64,000 nt of DNA from Hyphomonadaceae bacterium UKL13-1 (GTDB lineage Bacteria; Pseudomonadota; Alphaproteobacteria; Caulobacterales; Aquidulcibacteraceae), in assembly GCA_001602435.1 (NCBI GenBank), contig CP012156.1, positions 1-64,000 on the forward strand. Reading direction: 5' to 3'. Positions 1-8,456 of this stretch are shown here, piece by piece. A program made the translations under genes and the position numbers. Under the pieces are notes generated by a model. It saw only the letters and a list, made by a program, of their open reading frames with translations, ran no database searches and was not told the DNA's origin. Every line of letters begins with the position of its first letter. Position 1 is the stretch's first letter.

Positions 1-305
1 TGGATCCTCTTTGACGTGCTTATCCCATAATGGGGATATTTTGTAAATATGCCCTTTCGAGGATATATCGTATTTATCCTATTTAGAGGATAAGGCTGAT
101 TTATTCTCTTTTTGAGATGTTTGCCTTCGCAATGACAATGGAAGTTTCAAGGGAACGGATAAAAACAATTGGCGAGGGTTACTCGGATCTCAGGTCAAAG
201 CCTTTAAGGCTTTTATCCATTGTAAGTGACCCGGCAGAATAACTTGTGATTGGACTTTACCGGTGAGCTTGATACAATTTCGCTTAGACTGGAGTTAGAG
301 GCCTA
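1..305. other. Left-edge non-coding stretch
   Basis: No convincing gene is seen. The A+T-rich stretch holds the GGATA/TATCC cluster and a 17-bp interrupted palindrome at 198-214 (AAAGCCTT-T-AAGGCTTT). It could be a control region or the end of the mobile element, but the element's true left end is not defined. Confidence 0.4.
21..218. repeat. Cluster of GGATA/TATCC pentamers
   Basis: Seven copies of GGATA or its complement TATCC lie at 21-25, 34-38, 61-65, 75-79, 88-92, 157-161 and 214-218. Five of them fall within 72 bp, and 21-38 and 75-92 form inverted pairs. The pattern could be an operator array or recombinase arm-binding sites for the recombinase operon to the right. The role is inferred only from spacing and context. 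Confidence 0.4.
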
Positions 306-395
306 ATGGATCTGATCATAGGCATATGCATCTGGACTTTTGGCCTGACGGTGGCAACGGTTTGGGCTGGCTATATGTCCAGCAGGGAGCAATAG
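306..395 (+). CDS. Possible 29-residue single-pass membrane peptide
   Basis: A short ORF starts with ATG about 11 bases after a GGAG sequence. Its translation begins MDLIIGICIWTFGLTVATVW, a hydrophobic stretch long enough for one membrane helix, and ends in a polar tail (GYMSSREQ). Such a composition is typical of small membrane or type I toxin-like peptides. No family is recognised and chance occurrence is quite possible. The remaining bases up to the regulator gene (396-526) show nothing else. Confidence 0.25.
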   Translation: MDLIIGICIWTFGLTVATVWAGYMSSREQ

Positions 396-526
396 TCAGT
401 TTCGCCCACCCACTCTTCGGACACAGTGCTTAGAGCTAGCCAATTCACGACAAACTGCTTCCGTACCCTAATTCGCGAAGTTGGCTGAGTGGTTCATCCG
501 GTCCAAGTGCCTTTGGTCAGCGATGT

Positions 527-1042
527 CTAGCTGCGACTTTGCCGATATCGCTCTGCCCTTATGGCTCGATTGATTTCCTGGTCCAGCTGTTTGTTTTGCG
601 CCTTCAGCTGCCGTAAGTTTTTGTGGCCATTGGGGGAAAGGCGCTGCCCAAAAGCCACATATACTTTTCTGGTTTCGTCGACTTCCTCGGGACCAAAGCT
701 CCATCCCATCGCTTCGGCAATGATCGCGAGCGGTGTGGTGTTAAGTAACCGAGCGGCTAGCACGAGCTTTTCCATAACAGGGGGACTCTTTTCCCAATGT
801 CTCACTTGGTCAAACGTGCACTCAACGCCCCAACTCTTTGCTTTGTTTACCAGATCCATGCGTGAAAGCCCTGCATTCTCGCGCAGCGACCGCAAATAGG
901 CTGGCACTTTGAATAAGACACCCTTGTCGGTCTTCATGGTTTGAAACTTCTGCAACAAGTCCCAACCACCTGAGGATAAACTAATTTTCTCTTCTGGAAG
1001 ACCAGGGAGATCTAAAGTGAAGACTATGGGAAAATCAGACAT
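527..1042 (-). CDS. XRE-like helix-turn-helix regulator
   Basis: A 171-residue protein that reads as a DNA-binding regulator. Residues about 45-110 look like an XRE-type helix-turn-helix: LRENAGLSRMDLVNKA, then a second helix region (FDQVRHWEKS), then the LxxAARLLN and IIAEAMGW helices. The C-terminal 40 residues are basic and probably helical. It is divergent from the recombinase operon, with only 56 bp between the two starts, so the most likely job is control of that operon and of itself. The domain call rests on motif appearance; the exact family is not recognised. Confidence 0.6.
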   Translation of the reverse strand: MSDFPIVFTLDLPGLPEEKISLSSGGWDLLQKFQTMKTDKGVLFKVPAYLRSLRENAGLSRMDLVNKAKSWGVECTFDQVRHWEKSPPVMEKLVLAARLLNTTPLAIIAEAMGWSFGPEEVDETRKVYVAFGQRLSPNGHKNLRQLKAQNKQLDQEINRAIRAERYRQSRS

Positions 1043-1098
1043 ATTTATTTGATCCTCATGACTTTATTTCCGACAAAAACTCACATAGCCTCCCGAAT

Positions 1099-1665
1099 AT
1101 GTCAACTAAACCTAAGCTTATCTCGCTCAGCGACCTTGCGATCCATCCCCAATTGGAGCCGATTTTGGGCGCGATTGGTGGACAGGATGGAATGCTTTTT
1201 CCAAAGCCAACTTTGGCGTTGGCATCGACATTTGCATTGAAAAAGCAAGTGTTTTCTGTGATTCGCGACGAACAACGCAACATTGTCACCGGCCCCATCA
1301 TGAGCTGGCTGCCAATCCATTGGGGAGCTGCTCGCGCAAAACACCTAAATTGTCGCGTTGATGCAATTTCAGATCCCTCAATTATAGAAGAAAGGGCCTG
1401 GCTCGAGATCCTATTGCTTATGGCGTCTTGGCCTCGGCACGGCGGCACGGAGAGCCTCGCGCGGGAAATCATTTCAGCAATGCCTGACGCACTGCGCCTT
1501 GAAGCCTTAGGTCTAAGGGGCCGATCAATCGCAGAGCTCGGGATGGTACTTCAAACGTCGCGATATCGGCTGATGGGTCCAAAAAGCACTCCACCATCAG
1601 AGCCATCGCCTAGTTTGGGTTTTAGCATTGATGACTTGAAGCGCGCAACGAGGGATGAGCGGTGA
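1099..1665 (+). CDS. Small first gene of recombinase operon, HTH-like
   Basis: A 188-residue protein of unrecognised family. Around residues 130-155 the stretch LRGRSIAELGMVLQTSRYRL resembles a helix-turn-helix, so DNA binding is plausible. It is the first gene of a tightly coupled operon: its TGA stop overlaps the GTG start of the next gene (GTGA). By analogy with three-gene recombinase units such as Tn554 tnpA-tnpB-tnpC, a small accessory protein beside two recombinases would make sense. No sequence similarity to TnpC can be claimed from reading alone. Confidence 0.55.
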   Translation: MSTKPKLISLSDLAIHPQLEPILGAIGGQDGMLFPKPTLALASTFALKKQVFSVIRDEQRNIVTGPIMSWLPIHWGAARAKHLNCRVDAISDPSIIEERAWLEILLLMASWPRHGGTESLAREIISAMPDALRLEALGLRGRSIAELGMVLQTSRYRLMGPKSTPPSEPSPSLGFSIDDLKRATRDER

Positions 1666-4046
1666 AAGCGCTCCCGCCTGAAATCGACGCCCATCTGATG
1701 GCGGGTGTGCCTTCGTCCCTCGAAGGCCCAATTAGAACTCGCCTTGCATACCTCGCAACCCTCTTCCCGGCCGCCGGCATAGTCCCTCCAGTCCAAGGAG
1801 GTTGGCTGGGCCTCGGTAACTTGGCTGAACTCCTCGAAGAAGCGTCAATGGGTGCGGAGCCAGAGCGGCCATCTCACTTCTTCTTAAGATCGCAAGCCGA
1901 CGCAGCGCTGCTGCGAGGGGCTAAAGCCCATTTCCCATTCTTGTCGGGGTTGCTAGCCATGCGGAGCGAAAACGACCCGCTGAGCCAGCGGCATGATGAG
2001 ATCGCTGCCCTTGTCATCGCCGGTTGCATTCACATCACCATGACGTGGGGTCCTAGTTCGAGGGCCACAAGCACCTCTGTAATCAACGCGATGCGCGGGC
2101 TAGATCAACTCGCTCAAGCCTCAAATTCGAGCCTGCTTGCAACCTTCCCATTGCTCCTACGGCCGTTACCGATCGTGCAAGCGCTACTCGGACACGACGA
2201 TCGAAAGTTCCATCGCTTTAAAGCCCTAAATGACCAAAGTGATATTGTGGCTTGGTTTGAGCTTGGCGGTCGTTCAGAGCCGCGAAAGCAGCTCAGCGCT
2301 TTGGTCGGAAAATTGAAATTTGGGCGAGCGCCAATCTTTGCACCTAATCGCGGTGTTGGTGTTACGCGGTCTCGCAAAAAGCCGACTTTGGAGGGGCCAG
2401 ATGCTGACGGCTCGGCCCCTACAGCGGCTCTGATCTTAAGAAACCCACTTCCCATCGGCCCGATCGCGTTTCGGGTCGCCGAGGAATTTCACTTGCCGCC
2501 ACTGCGGGTCCGAAATCAAACTAGCTTGGTTTTTGATCGTGAGGTCGAGGAAGATGCACGTCCGAAAATCGAAAGCCCGCCCGTTGCTCGGCGACATATC
2601 CCGTCGAGATCACTCCAACTCCATCGTTCCCAGGCCCGCATTATGGCGCGGGATATGGCCTGTCGCGCCCTTCATCTTCCGTGTGAAGCCGCCTTGCCGA
2701 CGCTCGAGGAGTGCCGCGATCTGGTGGAATCACTTTCGAAATCCTGTGTTGGAACCGGCCCTGGTGTGCCAATTGCAGAGGGCTATCTTTACGTCTGGCT
2801 GACGCTGTTGCTGGGATGTCGGCCATCTGACTTGCGGTTTCAAGCCATCAAACCTAGCCAACGCCTTGAGGGATTTGTCCGCACGGAAAAGGGGCATTGG
2901 GCCTATCAACGTGGCGTCATCTTGCCTGATTTGACCTACGGCCGTGAACTATCGGACCTCTTGCGAGATAAGCCTAAGCGGATGCTCCAATTACCATTGC
3001 CAAGCCAAGTCGCAGCGGCGTTGCAGCGATTTATGGCGGCAAACTCCTGTCAGCTTGGCTTTGACTTGGTTGATAGAGATGCCTTAGCGCGGGACGCGCT
3101 AAAGTCCCTCAACACAAAATCGACACGCAATTGGACCTTAGACCGGGTTGCCAGCGCGTTGCCAGCAGGATTGCATAGGCTCGGCGCAGACAGAGCGCAC
3201 GTAGCTTGGATTCTAGGCGAGCGGCCGATGGACGCTCCGCCGACAAGTTACTCGCGACTGGTTGCGGCCGATATTGTCCAGATTTACGAGCGAGCATTGG
3301 CCCAATTGGGTTGCTCTCGTGCTGTTCGACCAAAAGCGATTGCGTCCAGTGTCGGGTCGCCAATTATCCTTAAAAGCGAGGCCCTAGCTGCCTTTCTGAG
3401 GTTGATTGCCAAGAACAAAGAGTTGGCTGACTTTAGTGGCCCTGATGGCTTCAGCAACCACCACAATCGAGTTGCCGTCGAATGCTTAATCGTCCTAGCG
3501 CTGGCGACTGGTCACCGGCCTGTTCAATCGCCCTTTGAGCGCATCCATGATTTTGATCTGGACGCCGGCTGGGTTGTCATTGACGACAAGGCAATAGGGC
3601 GCGCGTCATCACGATTGGTGCCCCTTTGCCCAACCGCCCTAAAACATGCACGTAAGTGGCGATCCTTTCTCGAGCAAGTGTCTGAGGCGCAGATCATTGC
3701 GCGGCCCACTGTCGCCCAGCGCGCAGATATGGCGCTCTCTGGAAAACGCCCCTTTTTCTTTCTGCTCGAAAATGAAAGTCCAAAGTCACTCACGCCAAAG
3801 GCTGTCCAAGAAATCCTTCAAGCAACGCTACCTTTACCGGCAAATTGGACCCGCCATGCGGTAAGCACGGCACTCAGAGAAGCCTGCCTGAACCCCGACA
3901 TCATCGACGCGTGCCTTGGCCATGACGGCTTGGGCGTTGGCCATCAAAGTCGACAGTCAATCCTGTCCCATAACAAGTTACGCGCCTTTTCAGACGCAGT
4001 GGAGGCTTGGTTTGAAAGGATCGGGCTTAGCGAGGGGCTTGTCTGA
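1662..4046 (+). CDS. Large tyrosine-recombinase-like protein with two degenerate blocks
   Basis: A 794-residue protein with two separate stretches recalling tyrosine recombinase catalytic domains. The first has an Arg-I-like LGCRPSDLRF, then LHRLGADRAH, then WILGERPMDAPPTSYSRL, which keeps a Tyr ten residues after a position where His is replaced by Glu. The second has ATGHRPVQSP, NWTRHAVSTAL and CLGHDGLGVGHQSRQS, where the GH is kept but no Tyr follows at the usual +9/+10. It may be a non-catalytic or half-catalytic partner of the complete recombinase encoded next. Start is GTG, overlapping the upstream stop; its TGA overlaps the next ATG (TGATG). Family assignment is by motif only. Confidence 0.6.
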   Translation: MKALPPEIDAHLMAGVPSSLEGPIRTRLAYLATLFPAAGIVPPVQGGWLGLGNLAELLEEASMGAEPERPSHFFLRSQADAALLRGAKAHFPFLSGLLAMRSENDPLSQRHDEIAALVIAGCIHITMTWGPSSRATSTSVINAMRGLDQLAQASNSSLLATFPLLLRPLPIVQALLGHDDRKFHRFKALNDQSDIVAWFELGGRSEPRKQLSALVGKLKFGRAPIFAPNRGVGVTRSRKKPTLEGPDADGSAPTAALILRNPLPIGPIAFRVAEEFHLPPLRVRNQTSLVFDREVEEDARPKIESPPVARRHIPSRSLQLHRSQARIMARDMACRALHLPCEAALPTLEECRDLVESLSKSCVGTGPGVPIAEGYLYVWLTLLLGCRPSDLRFQAIKPSQRLEGFVRTEKGHWAYQRGVILPDLTYGRELSDLLRDKPKRMLQLPLPSQVAAALQRFMAANSCQLGFDLVDRDALARDALKSLNTKSTRNWTLDRVASALPAGLHRLGADRAHVAWILGERPMDAPPTSYSRLVAADIVQIYERALAQLGCSRAVRPKAIASSVGSPIILKSEALAAFLRLIAKNKELADFSGPDGFSNHHNRVAVECLIVLALATGHRPVQSPFERIHDFDLDAGWVVIDDKAIGRASSRLVPLCPTALKHARKWRSFLEQVSEAQIIARPTVAQRADMALSGKRPFFFLLENESPKSLTPKAVQEILQATLPLPANWTRHAVSTALREACLNPDIIDACLGHDGLGVGHQSRQSILSHNKLRAFSDAVEAWFERIGLSEGLV

Positions 4047-7000
4047 TGGCTCAGAAACTTGAGGGACGGGCTAAACGCCGCAACGATCGAGTAAAGGCTG
4101 CCCAGCGCATTCAGCGAGACGTCGAGAAGCTGTTTCGGACATCGGATCTGATTGCATCAGGGGAACCCGAGCTCAAGCTCGCCCGCGAGGTCTCAGAAGA
4201 GGAGGCGATCGAGCTGCAGCAGCGCATCAAGGCGGGGCTTGAGGCGCATTATGCGAACTCCCAAAGAAAGCGCATCGCCTATCTGGCCCATGGCCAGCTT
4301 TGGACAAAACTCATGGCCGAGGCAGGCTTACATGTGCCGCCCGAACTCCCCGCCGTTGAGATGACGACCCCAACCACTCTTTTCTCACCCGATTGGATGG
4401 CACGGGCGCGGGTCGCAAAAATCTGGAAGGACGCCCTCAATTCAAAAATTGCCCGGTTAGGAGACAACGAACCCCTTGAGACGCTGATCGATCTTGCAAT
4501 TACCTCTTCAATTTTTCATGGGCTTTTGCTGAATCCAAGCCATGTTTTGGCCTTTCAGGAAGCGCTCTCGAGCCATGCAGTGAAGCTGATAAAGCAGCCA
4601 TTGTGGCCAACGACTATCGAATTCGAATTCACACCTGCCAGTGGCCTCGTACATAATCTTGGTACAGAAGGTGGGATCACTCTTGTTACGTTTGCGCCAG
4701 ACCCAGTCACATTGGGGTTGGTCTGCAAATGCCTTGGGTGTCCAGCACAGGGGGCTGCTGAGCCTAAAGCCGCGCTCGCGACTCGAAGTGCCAAGGCCGC
4801 GCTTTTCGTACGCCTCGCGAAGGCCGTTTTTGGATCCGGTGACCCACCCGCCGAGTTCAATAGCCTCGCTCATTTGTGCGAGATTGGCTTTTGGCCAAGC
4901 GTTACAGGGGGTGTGGACCTTTCCTTTTCTCTTCTCGCCGCCATGATGGGGAAAACGCCAACCCTTGGACCCGGCCGCTTTGATGATCTTGCGTCACGCG
5001 CAATGCCGACCGCAGCTTCTCCGGGAGACTTCGACCTCTCTGACCAAGCGCTCAGACCAGACGGTGGAAGTGCCATTCGCGCTGCGGGCTTTGATCGGGA
5101 AATCGCCGAAATGGAGCAATTGCTGTCGATTACAAGCCGATCAAGCGGAAAGCGAAAGATACAAAGGGAGCTTACAGAAGGCTTGAGAGCTTCTTCGAGC
5201 GCACCGCTCAGTGGTTCAATCGTGCGCCTGTTGACAGATTATCTCTGCACGCTTGTGGTAACTCAAAAGAGAAGGGCTTCGACCTTTCGGACTTACGCGT
5301 CGCGGCTCTTGCACCCATTGGCTTTGGCGTTTGGTGATTTGGACATCCGGTCACTTTCGGCCGACGACCTCGAAAGCCTTTATGAGATCGCCCTTGATCA
5401 AAAACTGACGACGACCTCGCGCCTTTATTGCGCGCGGGTTCTAGGCGCGATGCATCAATTTGGGGTGCGCCATCCAGACTATCGCCTGCCACAATTGAGT
5501 GAGAGCCTTGGGGAGGGCTCGAAGCGATACACAATAGTCCGTGCACTGATCCCCTCGGCCAGCCTTGTCCAAGAAGTCACGAATTCTCTCAAAAGCCGAG
5601 GCCTGCAAGGCTCGCTGCTCGCAACGATTGTCCTATTGGCTTTTCGGTCTGGACTCCGAATTGGTGAAGTTTGCAAGCTGCGGGTTCGTGACATTCAATC
5701 AACTGGCGGAGCATCGGGCACACGCTCGGTAATTTGGGTTTGGGTTAGACAAAGCAAATACGGAGAAAACAAAACAGAAAGTGCGCGGCGTAAGATACCT
5801 TTATCATCTTTGATGACTGACGATGAATTGAATGGCTTCCAGATTTTTCTCAATCGCACGCTCGCAGGTCGCTCCAGAGACGCAAATGAGCTTTTATTCA
5901 CTGATCCAAGTTCAGGGCTTCAGCTTGATCCGCTGAAGACGTCTGCTGCCATCATGAAGGTCCTCAGAGAGATTGATCCGACGAAACCATGGACCTTCCA
6001 TAGTTTGCGGCATGGCGCACTCAATGCCGTCCATGCCGCATTGGAGGCGGAGGACCAGATTTGCGAGACGTTGTTTGGATGGAAACCAGAAAACTGCCAA
6101 AATGTGCGAGCGGCAATCCTCGGCGAAAACGACAATGATGTCAGAGCCTACCATGCCTTGGCAAAGTTCGCGGGCCATGCAAGCGTGGGGCAAACATGGG
6201 CAAGCTATCTCCATCTCTTACCTTGGCTGGTAGCGTCCAAACGCGATGCCAGCGGAATTGACGTTCCATTGGCTACATTAGCCGCAGCGACCGGTATAAC
6301 TCCGCGGACACTGCGGGAACGAGAAGTGCGCAGAGCCGACGAGGTTGCGAGCCTAATGGGGCCTCGCTTTCGAAAGCTCGTTCAATCCAAACCTGTTGTG
6401 CGAGGGGGGCCAGCAGAAACTAGTCCCATGGTGGGTACCAGTCATGCACTTTCAATGTCGCTGCTTGAAGGCGTCCTGAACGCCTCTGCTTCTGGCGGCA
6501 GCCCGTCGGAAATTGCCAGACGCTTTGGGGTCCCTCAAAGTTTTGCCGAGGAAATCATCTCCGTCGCTGCAAGCACTCTGGATGTTCGTGGCGCTCGGGG
6601 GCATGCGCGATTAGCGCAACAGCCAGCTACTCCTTATGAGGCCGCAGGCGATGAAGAAGAAGTCCAATTCCTGAAGCCACCACGCACGGCGCAAGCCCAT
6701 AAGCTGGCTGGACAACTTTTTGATGAATTCGTTGCAGCCCCATCAAATCGAGCTCGGCACCTTGAAATCATCAAAGCAGTCTTTGACGGCATAAACGCGC
6801 AAGACTCTGAAATTCGCTTATTTGAAACCCAAAATCTAAAGGCAGTTTTCAGGATCGTGGGCTCCTTGCTTCCAGCCCATCTTTGGAAGGTTGAAATTCG
6901 CCGAAGGCCGGGTCGGGTCCATGCGCTTGCACTCAGGAGATGGCGGGCAGCGTTAGGCGAGGGGGCTCTTGTCCATGAAGCCCTGCTTCCAGCCCACCCT

Positions 7001-7159
7001 AGTGGCACGCCAGAAACGCCGGCTGGAACAGCCCTAGTTCGGATTTATCTGCCTGACGACCCCAAAGACGGGCCAGCACGGGGGACAGCGGCACTCAAAT
7101 ATGCCGCTGTCCTTGCACTGATTGTTTTGACTGCCCAGGCCAGTTTAGAGCTTGATTAA
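4046..7159 (+). CDS. Large site-specific tyrosine recombinase
   Basis: A 1037-residue protein with a recognisable catalytic domain in its middle: Arg538 in RSGLRIGEVCKL, His652 and Arg655 in FHSLRHG, His711 in KFAGHASVG, and the presumed nucleophile Tyr721 in ASYLHLL, ten residues after His711. An insertion of about 50 residues separates the HxxR and GH motifs. A SAM-like core-binding region (about 385-480) precedes the catalytic domain. After it come two helix-turn-helix-like stretches (LATLAAATGITPRTLRE, about 745-765; SEIARRFGVPQSFAEE, about 820-840) and a long tail. This is far larger than ordinary integrases (300-450 residues). It is coupled to the preceding gene and is the likely active enzyme of the module. 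Confidence 0.75.
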   Translation: MAQKLEGRAKRRNDRVKAAQRIQRDVEKLFRTSDLIASGEPELKLAREVSEEEAIELQQRIKAGLEAHYANSQRKRIAYLAHGQLWTKLMAEAGLHVPPELPAVEMTTPTTLFSPDWMARARVAKIWKDALNSKIARLGDNEPLETLIDLAITSSIFHGLLLNPSHVLAFQEALSSHAVKLIKQPLWPTTIEFEFTPASGLVHNLGTEGGITLVTFAPDPVTLGLVCKCLGCPAQGAAEPKAALATRSAKAALFVRLAKAVFGSGDPPAEFNSLAHLCEIGFWPSVTGGVDLSFSLLAAMMGKTPTLGPGRFDDLASRAMPTAASPGDFDLSDQALRPDGGSAIRAAGFDREIAEMEQLLSITSRSSGKRKIQRELTEGLRASSSAPLSGSIVRLLTDYLCTLVVTQKRRASTFRTYASRLLHPLALAFGDLDIRSLSADDLESLYEIALDQKLTTTSRLYCARVLGAMHQFGVRHPDYRLPQLSESLGEGSKRYTIVRALIPSASLVQEVTNSLKSRGLQGSLLATIVLLAFRSGLRIGEVCKLRVRDIQSTGGASGTRSVIWVWVRQSKYGENKTESARRKIPLSSLMTDDELNGFQIFLNRTLAGRSRDANELLFTDPSSGLQLDPLKTSAAIMKVLREIDPTKPWTFHSLRHGALNAVHAALEAEDQICETLFGWKPENCQNVRAAILGENDNDVRAYHALAKFAGHASVGQTWASYLHLLPWLVASKRDASGIDVPLATLAAATGITPRTLREREVRRADEVASLMGPRFRKLVQSKPVVRGGPAETSPMVGTSHALSMSLLEGVLNASASGGSPSEIARRFGVPQSFAEEIISVAASTLDVRGARGHARLAQQPATPYEAAGDEEEVQFLKPPRTAQAHKLAGQLFDEFVAAPSNRARHLEIIKAVFDGINAQDSEIRLFETQNLKAVFRIVGSLLPAHLWKVEIRRRPGRVHALALRRWRAALGEGALVHEALLPAHPSGTPETPAGTALVRIYLPDDPKDGPARGTAALKYAAVLALIVLTAQASLELD

Positions 7160-7178
7160 AATTGCCAGCCTTGTTGCT

Positions 7179-7223
7179 CCAGATTCCGCGTCTGGTCCTC
7201 AGGGTGGCTTTCACGGTCCGTGA
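7179..7223. repeat. Two inverted repeats between recombinase modules
   Basis: Between the end of the large recombinase gene and the end of the integrase gene lie CCAGA-N7-TCTGG (7179-7195) and TCACGG-T-CCGTGA (7211-7223). They separate two convergent mobile modules, so they may be terminators or attachment/crossover sites. Neither is followed by a T-run, which weakens the terminator reading. Confidence 0.4.
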
Positions 7224-7236
7224 CGTCCCCCTCGTG

Positions 7237-8445
7237 CTATGGGCCGTGGGGGCCTTTATTAGGCGGCGTGATGTTTCCTGTCTGTTGCGCGAGGACTGCC
7301 TCAAAGGCTGAGCCGTCATTGCGCGTTAGATTGGGCACATAACGGGAATAGACTTTGAACAACATTTGAGTGGTTGTATGCCCCAATTGCCGCGCAATCC
7401 ATTCAGGGCTCTCCCCAGCTGCCAGCCAGAGTGTGGCTGCGGTATGACGAGTTTGATAGGGCCTTCGCGGCCGCATTTTCAGATAGCGCAAGGCCGGATG
7501 CCAAACTCGTTTGACCACATTAGGTCCATCAAGTGCTTCCCCTTTTGAGTTGCAGAACACCAATCCCCCGGGACTGCGGTGTCCAGAGATGATCCATTGC
7601 CGATTTAGGGCGTCACAGACCAGCTGGTTGATTTGGACCGAACGGGTCGAGCCATCGGTCTTGGTGCGTTCCAAATGTCCCTTAACAAGCGCTTCGCGGA
7701 CGTAGATCCGCTTTTTCTCAATATCGACGTTCTGCCAACGCAAGGCATCGATCTCGCTAGATCGTAAGCCTGTGAAGAACCGCACCACAAAGTAGTCGTG
7801 AAAGTCTGGACGGATCACTTCCAAGAAGGCGAATACCTCTTCGAGACTAAAGGGTTCGACTTCAGGGCGTTGCTGCTTGAGCATTTTGATCTTCGACCAC
7901 GGATTTTGAAACTCAAATCGATCAGCCGCTTCGCTCAAGACCATGCGTAATGGCAACATGATCTGGTTGACGGTTACAGCTGACAGCTTTTGAGCGGAAT
8001 TGACGCTATGAGATTTGTTCGCAATCGAGGCCCGCAAGGCAAGAATCTGAGCTTTGGTGATTGTTGCAACCGGTAAGCCCATGAACCGCGGGATATGATA
8101 GGCATCGAGAAACCGGCGAACATGGCCACGATAACTACGCCGCCATTCGATTGATTTCTCAGCAAACCAGACCTCAGCGAACTCCTCGAAAACAGGCGTG
8201 TCGGCCTGGGCCGCTGTCCGCCGGATCTCCATTTCCGTGAAGATGCCAACCTTGTTGCTATCAGGAAACCACTTCGCATAATCGAAGTGGCCAAGGGTGA
8301 TCTCCGCCTCAATCCTTTTTGCGGCTTGCTCAAGCCGCTTCCGATTGGCGGGGGTATCCGGGAGACGCGAGGTCTCCCGGCAACGACGATCTTGGTAGCG
8401 AAAATCAAACCAGAGAACGCCGTTTCGAGCTGAAATACTGCCCAT
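7237..8445 (-). CDS. int: Phage-type site-specific integrase (tyrosine recombinase)
   Basis: A 402-residue integrase of normal size. The N-terminus (SISARNGVLWFDFRYQDRRC...) matches the arm-DNA-binding type found in phage and island integrases. A core-binding region with EEFAEVWFAEKS follows. The catalytic part shows FTGLRSSEIDALRW (Arg), YQTRHTAATLWL (Arg-His) and RQLGHTTTQMLFKVYSRY (GH and Tyr ten residues on). It would insert or excise an element at an attachment site. An excisionase-like gene lies 11 bp upstream on the same strand. It is 19 kb from the tRNA gene at the right end of the island, so which boundary it made is unclear. Confidence 0.92.
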   Translation of the reverse strand: MGSISARNGVLWFDFRYQDRRCRETSRLPDTPANRKRLEQAAKRIEAEITLGHFDYAKWFPDSNKVGIFTEMEIRRTAAQADTPVFEEFAEVWFAEKSIEWRRSYRGHVRRFLDAYHIPRFMGLPVATITKAQILALRASIANKSHSVNSAQKLSAVTVNQIMLPLRMVLSEAADRFEFQNPWSKIKMLKQQRPEVEPFSLEEVFAFLEVIRPDFHDYFVVRFFTGLRSSEIDALRWQNVDIEKKRIYVREALVKGHLERTKTDGSTRSVQINQLVCDALNRQWIISGHRSPGGLVFCNSKGEALDGPNVVKRVWHPALRYLKMRPRRPYQTRHTAATLWLAAGESPEWIARQLGHTTTQMLFKVYSRYVPNLTRNDGSAFEAVLAQQTGNITPPNKGPHGP

Positions 8446-8456
8446 AACCCGCGCCC

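Larger units (their letters stand above)
527..7159. mobile_element. Three-gene recombinase module with divergent regulator
   Basis: The regulator gene and three overlapping genes form a self-contained unit. Both large proteins have tyrosine-recombinase features, and the overlaps (GTGA, TGATG) imply production in fixed ratio. The layout recalls Tn554-type tnpABC units and recombinase-in-trio (RIT) elements, but the protein sizes match neither. Element ends were not located. Confidence 0.5.

Noticed and set aside
7160..7236. Second copy of the tRNA-Ala 3' end as an attachment repeat
   Set aside because: A repeat of the tRNA T-arm/acceptor sequence was looked for here and left of 9.1 kb and was not found. 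CCAGA-N7-TCTGG has a T-arm-like shape but the wrong loop sequence.
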